DNA of 64,000 bases, taken from the NCBI GenBank assembly GCA_009773765.1, contig WTWZ01000036.1:1-64000 (forward strand), read 5' to 3'. Each line of letters starts with the position of its first letter. Positions within the stretch are counted from its first letter, which is position 1. A program made the position numbers and the translations under genes. A model generated the notes under the pieces. That model was given only the letters and a program-made list of their open reading frames with translations, did not search any database and was not told the DNA's origin. This document shows, piece after piece, positions 12,525-22,380 of the stretch. This stretch comes from Prolixibacteraceae bacterium. Lineage in GTDB: Bacteria; Bacteroidota; Bacteroidia; Bacteroidales; Prolixibacteraceae.

Positions 12525-15500
12525 TTAAAATGTTAAATTAATTCCAATAATGTAGTTTCGTGTTGACGGTGAGTTGAAACCGACCGTTAATATTCGGTTA
12601 TTGTATCCACCTGTTGCAACATTCTGATCACCGCGCGAGTTGGTTTCTGGATCCAGACCCATTTCCTTGTTGAACTCCGAGAGCATTACAAACGGGTTCT
12701 GAACAGCGAAGTACATACGCATATCAACACCTGAGTTTTTAAGCAAAAACTGGTTGAAATTGTACCCGAGGGAAATATTACGTATTTTCAGGTAAGAACC
12801 GTCAAAATAGGCCATTGTGCTGAGATATTTTGGGTTGTCGCCGCTTAATACACCGCTTGGCGCAGGATATTTGGCCCCTGTGTTTTCCGGCGTCCAGTAG
12901 TCAACTTTGATATTTCCCCTTCGCCCGGTCATTAAATTAAGGTAGCTGCTTGGTCCGTTGAGGGTGCTTACGAGGATACCGCCGCCCTGAAAGGTACCTA
13001 TAAGGCTTAAATCAAATCCTTTGTAAGCAACACGGGTGTTGAATCCACCCTGAAAATCGGGATCAACTTCCAGAATTTGCCTGTCGGCAGGTCCGATTTG
13101 TCTTACCGGTGTTCCATCCTCTTTAAAATCCCCGGTGTATTTCACCTTAATCATACCTACATTACCGCCAGGTTCCAGAATACTCAGATAAGGATCGTCC
13201 TGTTGCCATAGCCCGATTTTCTCGTAATCGTAAATGGAGTTAATGCTGTAACCCACGAACCAACCATTACCTTCGTCTCGTGTTTGTCCTGAAGCAAGGG
13301 CTACCAACTCGTTATGGTTGGTATAAAAGTTGATGCCTGCATCCCATGTCCATCCGTTAACATCGTCCAGAATGGTGCCGTTGAGTGTAAATTCAACCCC
13401 TTTGTTTTGAGTTTCCCCGATATTGGCAGTATAGCTTGTTACACCGGATGTCTGAGGTAAGCCTAAGCCTAACAGAATATCTTTAGTATTCGTTATATAG
13501 TATTCAATTGTACCCGACAGACGATTTTTCAGCAATGCGAAGTCTAAACCAAAATTCCATGTTTCAGAGTACTCCCATCCTAAATTCGGGTTAGGCAATT
13601 GGGTTACATAGTAGCCGGTGGCATAGGTGGTATTTCCAAAGTTGTAATTTCTGGAGCTTAAACGGCCCAGGGTGCTGTAAGCTGCAACAGCCTGGTTGGA
13701 TGTTTGCCCGTAACCTGCGCGGATTTTCATCCTGTCAATAAAGGAGACATCCTGCATAAAAGGTTCGTTACTGATGTTCCATCCGGCTGATACAGCGGGA
13801 TAGGTGTGCCATTTATAACCTTCTGCCAGTCTTGATGAAGCATCGGAGCGAACAGTAGCTGAAAGCATATACTTGTCGCTGAATTCGTACATCACACGGC
13901 CCATGTATGAAATTAAACCTGATTGACTATAGCCACCGTCATTGAAATTGGTGGCAGTGACTTCACCAAGAGACTGGCTCAGGCTGTAAAACTGGAAATC
14001 TTTTGAAGGAATACCCCTTGCTGACGTGCCAGAGTTAAAGAAAGTGGTTTCCTCGGCAGAATAAAGCGCTACTGCATTTACCCGGTGTTTATCGGCAAAA
14101 ATACGATCGTAGGTAACCAGGTTATCAAAAACCCAGTAATACCTGTGCGAATTGCTGATAGATGCTGTTGATTCCGTTGTCGGATTGCTGCTGTTAATAC
14201 CTTCTGCGGTATAATTCCCGGTGTTATTCTGAACAAAATCCGCGCCGAGGGTAGCGCGATACTTCAGTCCCTCAACTCCCGGAATTTTCACCTCGGCATA
14301 AACAGAATTATAGGTTGCAAATCCCCTGTTCAGGCTTAACCATTCATCTTCGAGTCCTTCCACAACTTCCCTTGTTAAGGTAAACTGCTCATCCAAAGGC
14401 ATTCTTATGGTTCTTTTTAATGAGCCATCATCGTTAAACGGGTTGGCAATCGGCGACATGCTTAATACCCCGTATAAACCAACCTGGTTGCCTTGGGTAA
14501 AGTTAACGTTACTGTTTGAATTTAATCCAAACCGGAACCATTTACCTACTTCCTGATCAATGGAAGTACTCAAACTGTAACGGGTGAAACTATTTGTAGG
14601 TATTACCCCCTGATCATTAAGATAGCCAACACCAAAGCTGTAGCTGCCATTGGCGGTGCCACCGGAAAGGCCGACATCGTGGCTTGACTGTGAGCCATTT
14701 CTGTAAAACAGGTCTTGCCAATCGGTATTCATATTGTCAAATTCATCAGGCCCGTTTGTGTATCTGCCCGAGGCTGCGCGGAGAGCAACAAATTCTGGCC
14801 CGTCCATCATGGGGAATTTGGCAAAAACTGTGTTCACCCCCTGGCGGCCATTATAGCTTATTTTTGCCGTTTGTCCTTTTTGGCCCTTATTGGTAGTGAT
14901 AATAATTACGCCGTTTGCGCCCCTTGAACCGTAAATGGCTGTTGCTGAAGCATCCTTCAGAATATCCATACTCTTAATGTCGTTGGTGTTGATTTCACTA
15001 ATAGTCCCTGAAAAAGGGATCCCATCAAGCACTATCAACGGATCGTTGCTTGCTGTCAGTGAGCGTGTACCGCGGATGCGTATTTGCATAGATGAACCCG
15101 GACGGGTTGAGGTTTGCGACATCTCCACCCCTGCAATTCGACCTTGTAATGCCTGAGTGAAATTGGAAGCAGGTATTTCGCGCATTACTTCCCCGCTCAC
15201 AGAAGCAACTGAGCCTGTAACAGCTTCTCTGCGTTGCGTACCATATCCCACAACAACTACTTCCTCAAGGTCAGTCACATCTGCCGCGAGTTCAACAGAA
15301 ATTTCAGTTTGTCCGTTAACTGGAATTTCCACAATATTCATGCCCACAAAAGAGAAAACCAGTACACCGTTCGGGCTAACATCTGGCAGGGTATAACTAC
15401 CATTCGGGCCTGTAATGGTACCCCGGGTGGTTTCTTTCAGCATAACAGCAGCACCTGGTATTGGCTCTCCTGTATTGTCTGTAACTTTGCCATTGACCGT

Positions 15501-15584
15501 TATGGTCTGGCCAAAGCTCCAAATCGAAAATAGCATTAGTGGTATTATTAATCTTACCACTTTCAGCAATCGGATTTTTTTCAT
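12525..15584 (-). CDS. SusC/RagA-family TonB-dependent outer-membrane transporter
   Basis: The protein is about 1020 aa. I prefer the ATG ending at 15584 (MKKIRLLKVV...), four codons after a first ATG at 15596, because the signal peptide then has a normal n-region. The order is signal peptide, carboxypeptidase-D-like domain (VNGKVTDNTGEPIPGAAVML), the EEVVVVGYGTQRREAVTGSV segment, the plug domain (IRIRGTRSL, DILKDASATAIYGSRGANGV), and a 22-strand barrel ending in RNYIIGINLTF. It imports the oligosaccharides bound by SusD, driven by TonB-ExbBD. It is the first gene after the divergence-free gap from the sensor gene, and probably the main target of that sensor. Confidence 0.95.
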   Translation of the reverse strand: MKKIRLLKVVRLIIPLMLFSIWSFGQTITVNGKVTDNTGEPIPGAAVMLKETTRGTITGPNGSYTLPDVSPNGVLVFSFVGMNIVEIPVNGQTEISVELAADVTDLEEVVVVGYGTQRREAVTGSVASVSGEVMREIPASNFTQALQGRIAGVEMSQTSTRPGSSMQIRIRGTRSLTASNDPLIVLDGIPFSGTISEINTNDIKSMDILKDASATAIYGSRGANGVIIITTNKGQKGQTAKISYNGRQGVNTVFAKFPMMDGPEFVALRAASGRYTNGPDEFDNMNTDWQDLFYRNGSQSSHDVGLSGGTANGSYSFGVGYLNDQGVIPTNSFTRYSLSTSIDQEVGKWFRFGLNSNSNVNFTQGNQVGLYGVLSMSPIANPFNDDGSLKRTIRMPLDEQFTLTREVVEGLEDEWLSLNRGFATYNSVYAEVKIPGVEGLKYRATLGADFVQNNTGNYTAEGINSSNPTTESTASISNSHRYYWVFDNLVTYDRIFADKHRVNAVALYSAEETTFFNSGTSARGIPSKDFQFYSLSQSLGEVTATNFNDGGYSQSGLISYMGRVMYEFSDKYMLSATVRSDASSRLAEGYKWHTYPAVSAGWNISNEPFMQDVSFIDRMKIRAGYGQTSNQAVAAYSTLGRLSSRNYNFGNTTYATGYYVTQLPNPNLGWEYSETWNFGLDFALLKNRLSGTIEYYITNTKDILLGLGLPQTSGVTSYTANIGETQNKGVEFTLNGTILDDVNGWTWDAGINFYTNHNELVALASGQTRDEGNGWFVGYSINSIYDYEKIGLWQQDDPYLSILEPGGNVGMIKVKYTGDFKEDGTPVRQIGPADRQILEVDPDFQGGFNTRVAYKGFDLSLIGTFQGGGILVSTLNGPSSYLNLMTGRRGNIKVDYWTPENTGAKYPAPSGVLSGDNPKYLSTMAYFDGSYLKIRNISLGYNFNQFLLKNSGVDMRMYFAVQNPFVMLSEFNKEMGLDPETNSRGDQNVATGGYNNRILTVGFNSPSTRNYIIGINLTF

Positions 15585-15596
15585 TTTAGATTTCAT

Positions 15597-15979
15597 TTTA
15601 GATTTGTTTTTAATTGATTAAAATCTGGTATTTAATAAAACAAGATATTTGTTATTCATGAAGAAGGCTCAGGCGCAGTAATACTAAATCAGAGGTAATG
15701 ATAAAGTAATAACGTGACAAATAAATTTGAAGTGAGCGTTAGAGGAGCCAGATAAAAATTTCCGTTCATAGCAGTCAGGCTTTGATTAATTTTATAGTTA
15801 CGGTAAAGTTACGTTCAGACCAGAACAGAACAATCTAATTTTAGATATTCATTTTCAGATTTTGGATATTTTTTAATTCTGAATTTTTAATACCCATATC
15901 CATATTATTGAATTATTGGCTTTTAGATGTAATTAATGAAAAACAGGGCGGAAATTACTGAATGTAAAATCCGAAGAAG
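15597..15979. promoter_or_regulatory. susC upstream regulatory region with candidate sensor binding site
   Basis: This 383-bp gap holds no gene. It is the expected control region for susC. TTTAGATATT (15840-15849) and TTTGGATATT (15861-15870) form a direct repeat with a 21-bp period, close to two helix turns, as expected for an AraC-type dimer site. A further ATATCC at 15896-15901 gives the same core (GGATAT) in inverted orientation. The repeat lies about 245-275 bp upstream of susC. No consensus TAnnTTTG box was found on the minus strand. The binding-site claim is inference from spacing and context. Confidence 0.35.
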
Positions 15980-18900
15980 TTACTCCTGCATTTCGGAGGG
16001 CGATTTTCCAAAGTAATTTTTAAATACTGTGCTGAAATAGCCCACACTGCTGAAACCACACATTTCGCTTATTTCACTAACGCTGTAATTTCGGGTTTGC
16101 AAAAGCTTCGAAGCGTGACGGAGACGAATGGTTTTAATTAAATCTGTTGGCGACTGGCCAGTGAGCGATTTTGCTTTTTTATATAAAAGAGAAGCGCTAA
16201 CATTCATAGCTGAAGCAAATTCATCTTTATCGAAACTGGCATTTGCGATATTTGCCCAGGCAACATCCATCAGTTTTTTCACAAATTTATCGTTTATTTC
16301 GTTGGTTAACAAGGGTTTTGTATTGTCTTTATCAATCAGTTTTAGCGCTTTTTCCCTGACAAATTCGCGGTTACGGATAATAGTCCTGATTTTTTGCGAC
16401 AGAATGTACATGTCGAACGGTTTAGTGAGGTAATCGTCAGCGCCTAAACCCAGGCCGTGCAATTGTTTTTCTTTTTCTGTTAATGCTGTAAGCAGAATTA
16501 ATGGAATATGTGACGTTTCGTATGTTGATTTTACCAGCTTGCACAGTTCGAAACCATTCATGTTTGGCATTATCACGTCAGAAATAATCAAGTCGGGTGA
16601 TTGCGCCATAATCTGTTGCCAGGCTTTTTCTCCATCTTCGGCAACAAATACGATAAACTCCCTACCGATTTTGCCGGCAAGAAAATTTCTGAGTTCTTCA
16701 TTGTCTTCAGCAATTAAAATACTCATCTTTTTGCCGTAATTGCTTTCGGTAAACAGTTCAATTTTATCAGACTGATAGTTTGTTAATTCGATGTTAGTGT
16801 CGTATTCAAAAGTGGATGGGACTGATTTTTCTTCGTTAGCTACTTCTTTGTAAGGAATTACAACCTGAAAAGTGGAACCTACATTTTCCTGACTTTCGCA
16901 ATTGATGTTTCCACCATGAATGGTAATGTAATTTTTTACGAGCAGCAATCCAATCCCTGAGCCGACTATTTTAAAGTTCATCGCGTTTTCGCCACGATAA
17001 AACTCCCTGAAAAGTTTCCGCTGTGCTTTTTTACTGATGCCAATCCCCGAATCTTTTACAGTAAGTACCCACTTGCTTTTATCTCCTTTTAATCCTATCC
17101 GCACTTTATCGCCATGATGTGAATATTTCACTGCATTCGAAATCAGGTTATCAATTACCTTTTCCATTTTTGAGGCATCAATAGCTGTAAAATAGCTTTC
17201 CAGTTCGGTTATAAACTCAACTTCAATATCGCGGCTTTTCGCCAACGATTCGTATAGTAATTTTCTGTCCGACACCAGTTTAACAATATCTGTCATTGTC
17301 AGCGATATCATTTCTTTCCCGATATCAACTTTCTGGAAATCCATTAGCTGGGTAACCACCGATGAAAGTTGACTTGCCTGGTTAACTGCAATTTGCAAAT
17401 ATTTTTTTCCGGTTTCCGAAAGGTTTTTTTCGTGAACAAGTTCTTCAACCGGGGCTTTTATTAATGTAAGCGCTGTGCGTATTTCGTGGGCAGTATTAGT
17501 AAAAAAATTCACTTTCTCTTCGGTATGTATTTGCTTTAAACGGTTGATATAGTAAAGTGAGAGCAGGATTAAAATGCCCAAACCAAAAGCAATAATTAAC
17601 AAAACAAACCAGGCCCTTTTCCAAAAAGGAGGAACCAATTGTATTATAATTGAACGTTCACTTAAAATCTGCGCCAGCGAATTGTCCAAAAGTCTCACCC
17701 GGAGCATAAATGTCCCGCTGGGAATATTAGTGTAGGTTATAATCCGGTTATTTGCAGGCGTTGACCATTCCCCGTCAAATTTCTCCAGCTTCCATGAAAA
17801 TTTGGAGCCGGCAGTAATGCCAAGCGGGAGCAGTTCCAAACTGATTGTGTTTTGAAAATATTTCAGTTTAATGATCTCCAACTGGTCAACCGGGGTATTT
17901 AATGTAAATAATGAATTGTCCCTGATTGAACGACCTGAAACCGTGAAATCCTGAAAAAATATTTTCCCTTGTGCCGAAGTTGTTTCTTTCAACGAATCGG
18001 GGGTGAAAATCACAACGCCATTGTTGGTCCCCCAGGCCAGTTTTCCATTTTTCATGACAGTAACCGCACTTTTGTTGAACGAATTAGCAGACAGGGGCAA
18101 AATTGACGAAAAGGTTACTGCGGTTTTACTGATGGGATCGAACCGGCATAAACCGCCCTCGGTACCGAGCCACAGGAAATTACCTGTATAAACAATACTG
18201 TTGACAAAGTTGGAAGGCAACCCTGTAGCTGTGGAATATTTATTTGTTGATTTGCTTTTTACCTGATATTCAACCAAACCCTCGCCACTGGTACAAATCC
18301 ATACCACGCTATCCAAAACAAGTAAATCCTGGATTGCTATTTCGGCAAGCAATTCATTAATGGCCCCGGTTTGCTTGTCGAGCAACGATAAGCCTAAACT
18401 ATACCCAATCAGAATTTTTTGGGGCGACAATTCTGCAAATGAACTTAATGATGCTTCCGGATAAGTGTGGAATTTGTTTTCGGCAGCCCGATAACAAACA
18501 AACTCGCCATTAACCCCCCCAATCCACAAATCATTCTGGCTATCAATAAAAATATCGAAAATAAAATTGCCAATGGTTGGCGAACCTTTTTCACCCCGTG
18601 CATAATGGGCAAGTTCCTTTCCTGTTTTTCCATCGAGTGTATAAACCCCTGACGAATAGCTTCCTGCCCAAACCCTTCCCTGAATATCTTCAGCAATTGT
18701 CAGAAAAACCTGAGCCTGTTCAACCTTGTTGTTATAAAGGGTCTTCCATTGGCCGGTACCCGGATTCCAAACACTGATACCATTGTTGGTGGCAAACCAT
18801 ATTTTTCCTTCCCTGTCTTCCAATATTCCATTTACTTCATTATTCACCAGCGAGTTGTCGTTATTTGAGCTGTATGCAATCTGCGTGATGATTGGTGAAG

Positions 18901-19873
18901 CCAAATCGTAAAATGACACACCGCCGCTGTTGGTTGCAACCCAAACCCGTTTTCCGGTTTCAAAGTATATATCATAAACACCGTTTCCGGGTAACGAGTT
19001 GGGATCATCGGCGTTTTCCTTGAAAACCTGCAAAACCTCATCGCCCGATTTGCTTATTTCCCAAATTCCCTGCCCGTCAACACCAATCAGCAGTGTTGAA
19101 TCGGAATTCTCCTCAATGGCAAGTATTGGCTGCCTGGGAAATTTTGACTGCAGTATTGGACAAAAGTTTTCAGAATTAAAACTGAAGCTGAACAATCCGC
19201 TTGAAAGCGTTCCAATCCACAGTTTTTTTTGATTTCTGTCAAAAAACAGGGTTGAAACCGAAAATTGCCCCGCGCCCGCAGTTTGGCAAACAATCTTACT
19301 CGTTTGTAACTGGGTATCAAACAACCAGATACCCTCGGTTTTGGCAATTATAAATTGCTGGTTATCATACCAGGTTATTGAATACCTGTCAGTCAATGTC
19401 CCGTCAATCAGGTCCAATTTCCCTGAATGATATTTATATAAACCTGTATCTAATGCAAACCAATAGTTGTTTTTGTTATCTGGCAGCAAACTGTACACAT
19501 AAAAATTTCGGTTTTCAATCAATTTATTTAAATTAAATAACAAGTCGAACCGATCTTTAACGGGATTATATTCAAATACCTGCCCGTTGTTTGTATATGC
19601 CAAAAGTTTGGCATTCTCATAAATCAGCCTCACCATAATTACTCCTTCCGTTTCATAAGGAAGTTGGTAAATACGGTAATCATCGTCGGTCAGTCTCAAT
19701 ATTCCGGTTTTCGATGAGGCCCAGATAAATCCGTAGTTATCTTTGCAAACAGAATTGGTATTTCTTACAGAAATACCAAACAGCGAGTTAACGCTGTAAA
19801 ATTTAACCGCTGAAACATGAACAGACAACACAATTAAGAATAAAAACAAAATATGTCGGTAACTGACTGGCAT
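15980..19873 (-). CDS. Hybrid two-component system (sensor kinase plus AraC-type regulator)
   Basis: This 1297-residue protein carries a whole signalling pathway in one chain. A signal peptide (ending VHVSA) leads a periplasmic sensor of two seven-bladed propellers built from reg_prop repeats (e.g. DREGKIWFATNNGISVWNPG, about 25-640). A Y_Y_Y domain follows (about 650-745), then one membrane span (about 755-780, FVLLIIAFGLGILILLSLYY), a HisKA domain with His796 in NTAHEIRTALTL, an ATPase domain (DSGIGISKKAQ; GSGIGLLLVKN), a receiver with Asp1099 in LIISDVIMPNMNG, and an AraC HTH ending GYFSTVFKNYFGKSPSEM. All key residues are present. By family, it binds a glycan fragment in the periplasm and activates the adjacent susC operon. 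Confidence 0.95.
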   Translation of the reverse strand: MPVSYRHILFLFLIVLSVHVSAVKFYSVNSLFGISVRNTNSVCKDNYGFIWASSKTGILRLTDDDYRIYQLPYETEGVIMVRLIYENAKLLAYTNNGQVFEYNPVKDRFDLLFNLNKLIENRNFYVYSLLPDNKNNYWFALDTGLYKYHSGKLDLIDGTLTDRYSITWYDNQQFIIAKTEGIWLFDTQLQTSKIVCQTAGAGQFSVSTLFFDRNQKKLWIGTLSSGLFSFSFNSENFCPILQSKFPRQPILAIEENSDSTLLIGVDGQGIWEISKSGDEVLQVFKENADDPNSLPGNGVYDIYFETGKRVWVATNSGGVSFYDLASPIITQIAYSSNNDNSLVNNEVNGILEDREGKIWFATNNGISVWNPGTGQWKTLYNNKVEQAQVFLTIAEDIQGRVWAGSYSSGVYTLDGKTGKELAHYARGEKGSPTIGNFIFDIFIDSQNDLWIGGVNGEFVCYRAAENKFHTYPEASLSSFAELSPQKILIGYSLGLSLLDKQTGAINELLAEIAIQDLLVLDSVVWICTSGEGLVEYQVKSKSTNKYSTATGLPSNFVNSIVYTGNFLWLGTEGGLCRFDPISKTAVTFSSILPLSANSFNKSAVTVMKNGKLAWGTNNGVVIFTPDSLKETTSAQGKIFFQDFTVSGRSIRDNSLFTLNTPVDQLEIIKLKYFQNTISLELLPLGITAGSKFSWKLEKFDGEWSTPANNRIITYTNIPSGTFMLRVRLLDNSLAQILSERSIIIQLVPPFWKRAWFVLLIIAFGLGILILLSLYYINRLKQIHTEEKVNFFTNTAHEIRTALTLIKAPVEELVHEKNLSETGKKYLQIAVNQASQLSSVVTQLMDFQKVDIGKEMISLTMTDIVKLVSDRKLLYESLAKSRDIEVEFITELESYFTAIDASKMEKVIDNLISNAVKYSHHGDKVRIGLKGDKSKWVLTVKDSGIGISKKAQRKLFREFYRGENAMNFKIVGSGIGLLLVKNYITIHGGNINCESQENVGSTFQVVIPYKEVANEEKSVPSTFEYDTNIELTNYQSDKIELFTESNYGKKMSILIAEDNEELRNFLAGKIGREFIVFVAEDGEKAWQQIMAQSPDLIISDVIMPNMNGFELCKLVKSTYETSHIPLILLTALTEKEKQLHGLGLGADDYLTKPFDMYILSQKIRTIIRNREFVREKALKLIDKDNTKPLLTNEINDKFVKKLMDVAWANIANASFDKDEFASAMNVSASLLYKKAKSLTGQSPTDLIKTIRLRHASKLLQTRNYSVSEISEMCGFSSVGYFSTVFKNYFGKSPSEMQE

Positions 19874-19988
19874 TTTACTTTTTAACCTTTTGTGTATTAA
19901 ATATTACTTTCAGAAAAAATTTTGCATTGAAGTAATAAATATCAAATTACGAAAGATTCTTTAATATATCCAAATCAGCATTTTCGTC

Positions 19989-21296
19989 CTATTCTTCAGA
20001 ATACCATTTGATTTGCTGCGATGCGCGCATTAATATTGCCAGAATTACAAACAACCCGATGCTTCCGGCAAGCAGGGCGTAATCATGCAACTGTAAAAGG
20101 GTGAACAGGAACAAATACAAGCCTGTTTGTAAAAGCGTTACCCAGGCAACCATCCGCTTGTTTCGTAAAATACTGAAAGCATACCACGAAATAAGCAAAG
20201 TTACAGCCACCGCCGAAACCAGGTAAGCAACATTAAACCCGGTTTGTTCGCCAATTGAAGTGAGCAGCACATAAAAAATAAGCAATGCAAAAGCCACCAG
20301 CGAATACTGGAACGGATGAATCCGGGCCTTACTTTTAAGTTCGATAAAAATAAAGATGATAAAGTTTAGTGCGATAAACAGGATTGCATACTTTACCGAA
20401 CGCATCGTTTTTTGATAATGATCAACCGGAATAAGGAGTTCAACACCCAGTTTAGATTCGTGTGTTTTGAATTTCCCGCCAACCCATTGCTGGGGAAAAT
20501 TGCGGTTCAGGTGAGTTACGCTCCAGTTGGCGGTGAATCCGTTGTTCGAAACATTGCGGCTCTCCGGAAGAAACCCGCCGGTAAAACCCGGGTGTGCCCA
20601 GTCGGACTTCATGGTAACTTCCGATGTTTTTCCCAACGCTTCAACCGATAAATCCTCAGAACCGTTTAACTCCAGTTCAATTTCGAAATTAAACGGCTGG
20701 TCCAGTTCAACCAAACCTGCTTTAATTGTAATCCCCGACTGGAACAAATCTGTATCAGCCACCCCCGGTTCAACTATGCATTTCTGTCCGTTAACTATAA
20801 GTTCGGGCAGGTTTTTAATGCCCCGCATATCCGATACGCCAATCGTAAAATAGGCTGCATCCCAGTTGAACCGGGCATTCTGAATATCTAACTTCAAAAC
20901 ATCGGGCTGTGTAAATGAACCTGTCAGCCTGAGTTTACTTTCGTAAACCACCACTTTGTAAATTCCGCGCTTCCTGGTTTGGGGATACAGAATGCCAACA
21001 GTTTTTAATGTTTCAGGCAGGAAATGCGCCACCCCATTTCGCTTGTCAGCCATCTGGCTGTTCTCCCCCATTTCCAAAACCGAAAAGGGCACATTCAGCA
21101 CAGGGCCGGCAACCACTTGTTTTCCGCCCCATTGGGCATAAAGTTCATTTTTCACTTTTTCACTCAGGGCAATCCGCTCCTGTATGATATTCATTATCAA
21201 AAACGAAGGGATAAGCAGCAAAATAGCCAATACTGAAACGATGATCATTTTAACGCTGTAACTGTTCATGAACTGTTGAATACCTTTTGTTTCCAT
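19989..21296 (-). CDS. creD: CreD-family inner-membrane protein
   Basis: I start the gene at the ATG ending at 21296 (METKGIQQFMNSYSVKMI, 435 aa); an upstream TTG at 21329 would overlap the palindromic operator. A first membrane segment lies near residues 17-38, then a large periplasmic domain with CreD landmarks (ERIALSEKVKNELYAQWGGKQ; VYESKLRLTGSF), and about six membrane spans at the C-terminus (YAILFIALNFIIFIFIELKS onward). CreD in Gammaproteobacteria belongs to the CreBC regulon and affects envelope integrity and beta-lactam response; its molecular action is unknown. Here it is paired with its own winged-helix regulator, not with CreBC. Confidence 0.9.
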   Translation of the reverse strand: METKGIQQFMNSYSVKMIIVSVLAILLLIPSFLIMNIIQERIALSEKVKNELYAQWGGKQVVAGPVLNVPFSVLEMGENSQMADKRNGVAHFLPETLKTVGILYPQTRKRGIYKVVVYESKLRLTGSFTQPDVLKLDIQNARFNWDAAYFTIGVSDMRGIKNLPELIVNGQKCIVEPGVADTDLFQSGITIKAGLVELDQPFNFEIELELNGSEDLSVEALGKTSEVTMKSDWAHPGFTGGFLPESRNVSNNGFTANWSVTHLNRNFPQQWVGGKFKTHESKLGVELLIPVDHYQKTMRSVKYAILFIALNFIIFIFIELKSKARIHPFQYSLVAFALLIFYVLLTSIGEQTGFNVAYLVSAVAVTLLISWYAFSILRNKRMVAWVTLLQTGLYLFLFTLLQLHDYALLAGSIGLFVILAILMRASQQIKWYSEE

Positions 21297-21310
21297 TGTT
21301 TTAATTTTTA

Positions 21311-21334
21311 AAAGTACTTTGAAGTACAAAGTTT
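21311..21334 (-). promoter_or_regulatory. Palindromic operator upstream of creD (site A)
   Basis: ACTTTG-N5-CAAAGT (21316-21332) lies 20 bp upstream of the creD ATG. Its flanks (AAAGT on the left, TTT on the right) also match site B at 22291-22310. The site fits a dimeric winged-helix repressor, and the regulator encoded just upstream is the obvious candidate. Assignment is inference from the duplicated site. Confidence 0.55.
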
Positions 21335-21346
21335 ATAAATAAAAAA

Positions 21347-21643
21347 TTATTGATTGTTTATTAATTCCTCAAGCGCTACCAGGTGTTTGCGAAACAAATT
21401 CTTTCCCAACTCAGTTGCCTTAAAGGTTGTACTTGGCTTGCGCCCCACAAATTGCTTCGAAACCGCGATAATTTTTTGCTGTTCCAAAGTTTTCAGGTGG
21501 CTGGCCAGGTTGCCGTCGGTCAACCCGAGCAATTCTTTCAGCGCATTGAAATCAAGCGTGTCGTTCACCATTAGCGCCGACATGATTCCAAGCCTGATGC
21601 GGCTGTCGAATACTTTCTGAAGATTTGTAATAGGATTTTTCAT
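21347..21643 (-). CDS. Winged-helix transcriptional regulator (HTH_34, MarR/ArsR-like)
   Basis: The 98-residue protein is a single winged helix-turn-helix domain. Visible parts are the dimer helix FDSRIRLGIMSALMVND, the recognition region FNALKELLGLTDGNLASHLK, and the wing KQFVGRKPSTTFKATELGK. There is no ligand or metal motif, so the signal is unknown. Its start overlaps the stop of the upstream membrane-protein gene by 4 bp (ATGA), and creD follows 50 bp later. The two matching palindromes before the membrane-protein gene and before creD suggest that it controls its own cluster. Members of this small family commonly sit beside membrane protein genes in Bacteroidota. Confidence 0.85.
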   Translation of the reverse strand: MKNPITNLQKVFDSRIRLGIMSALMVNDTLDFNALKELLGLTDGNLASHLKTLEQQKIIAVSKQFVGRKPSTTFKATELGKNLFRKHLVALEELINNQ

Positions 21644-22284
21644 TTTTTCCGTTCATGCCGGTAAAACATCATTGTACCATAAACAATATGCATCAGCCCG
21701 AAACCAATGGCCCAAAGCAAAAGGCCATAATTAATAAAAACAGCGGCAAGAATTCCCAAAACAATTTGTGTTAATCCAAGATAATGGATTTCGCTAAAGG
21801 TAAACTTACCTGCATTTACCAACGCCAACCCGTAAAAAACAAGCATGAATGAAATAACCATGTCCGGCTTGTTCCGAAATATCAGGATGAGAATAATAAA
21901 TCCCCCTGAAACCAGCGGAAGCATTAAATGAAACAACAGCCGCCTGGTTGAATTTGTCCAAAACTGCCGGCCAGCTTTTTTTGCTTTTCTGAATGAAAAG
22001 TAAACAGCTCCCAAAACTGCAAAAACAAGAACCAGCAGAGCATCAAGGGCCAGGTAAAACCCAATGCCTGAGTTTATCGAGCTGATATAGTTTTGTAAGT
22101 GTCCACTATACCGAATCTGTCCTGAATCGAATATAAAAAACCATGCAACTGCAGCGCCAACCAATGCGCACACTCCTGCAAAAATACCAGCTAATCCGCT
22201 AAGCGACAAAAACTTGGACGACCGTTCCATGATTTCACGAATGGCCTGAATATCTTCATTTGGATTGGATGAATTTGTTTTCAT
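21640..22284 (-). CDS. Multi-pass membrane protein of the creD cluster
   Basis: I do not recognise a named family for this 214-residue protein. It has about six hydrophobic spans, starting with LSGLAGIFAGVCALVGAAVA and ending with WAIGFGLMHIVYGTMMFY. The N-terminal 25 residues are cytoplasmic-looking and charged (NPNEDIQAIREIMERSSKF). The gene is translationally coupled to the regulator by a 4-bp overlap, and a palindromic operator lies 9 bp upstream of the start. Proteins of this layout are often found with HTH_34 regulators in Bacteroidota, which suggests a sensing or envelope role, but no function can be given. Confidence 0.7.
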   Translation of the reverse strand: MKTNSSNPNEDIQAIREIMERSSKFLSLSGLAGIFAGVCALVGAAVAWFFIFDSGQIRYSGHLQNYISSINSGIGFYLALDALLVLVFAVLGAVYFSFRKAKKAGRQFWTNSTRRLLFHLMLPLVSGGFIILILIFRNKPDMVISFMLVFYGLALVNAGKFTFSEIHYLGLTQIVLGILAAVFINYGLLLWAIGFGLMHIVYGTMMFYRHERKK

Positions 22285-22290
22285 TTAAAA

Positions 22291-22311
22291 GTACTTTGAA
22301 ATGCAAAGTTA
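22291..22311 (-). promoter_or_regulatory. Palindromic operator overlapping a -7 box (site B)
   Basis: ACTTTG-N5-CAAAGT (22293-22309) repeats site A with the same 5-bp spacer and the same left flank (TTAAAAGT). Its right arm lies in CAAAGTTA (22304-22311), which on the minus strand reads TAACTTTG, a perfect Bacteroidota -7 box. A bound dimer would block this promoter. The start codon is 9 bp downstream. Confidence 0.6.
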
Positions 22312-22380
22312 ATAACAAAATTTGAATTTCATTCCGTCCCAAAATAAAAAAAATGAAGCTGTTTGATTTGAATAAAATAC

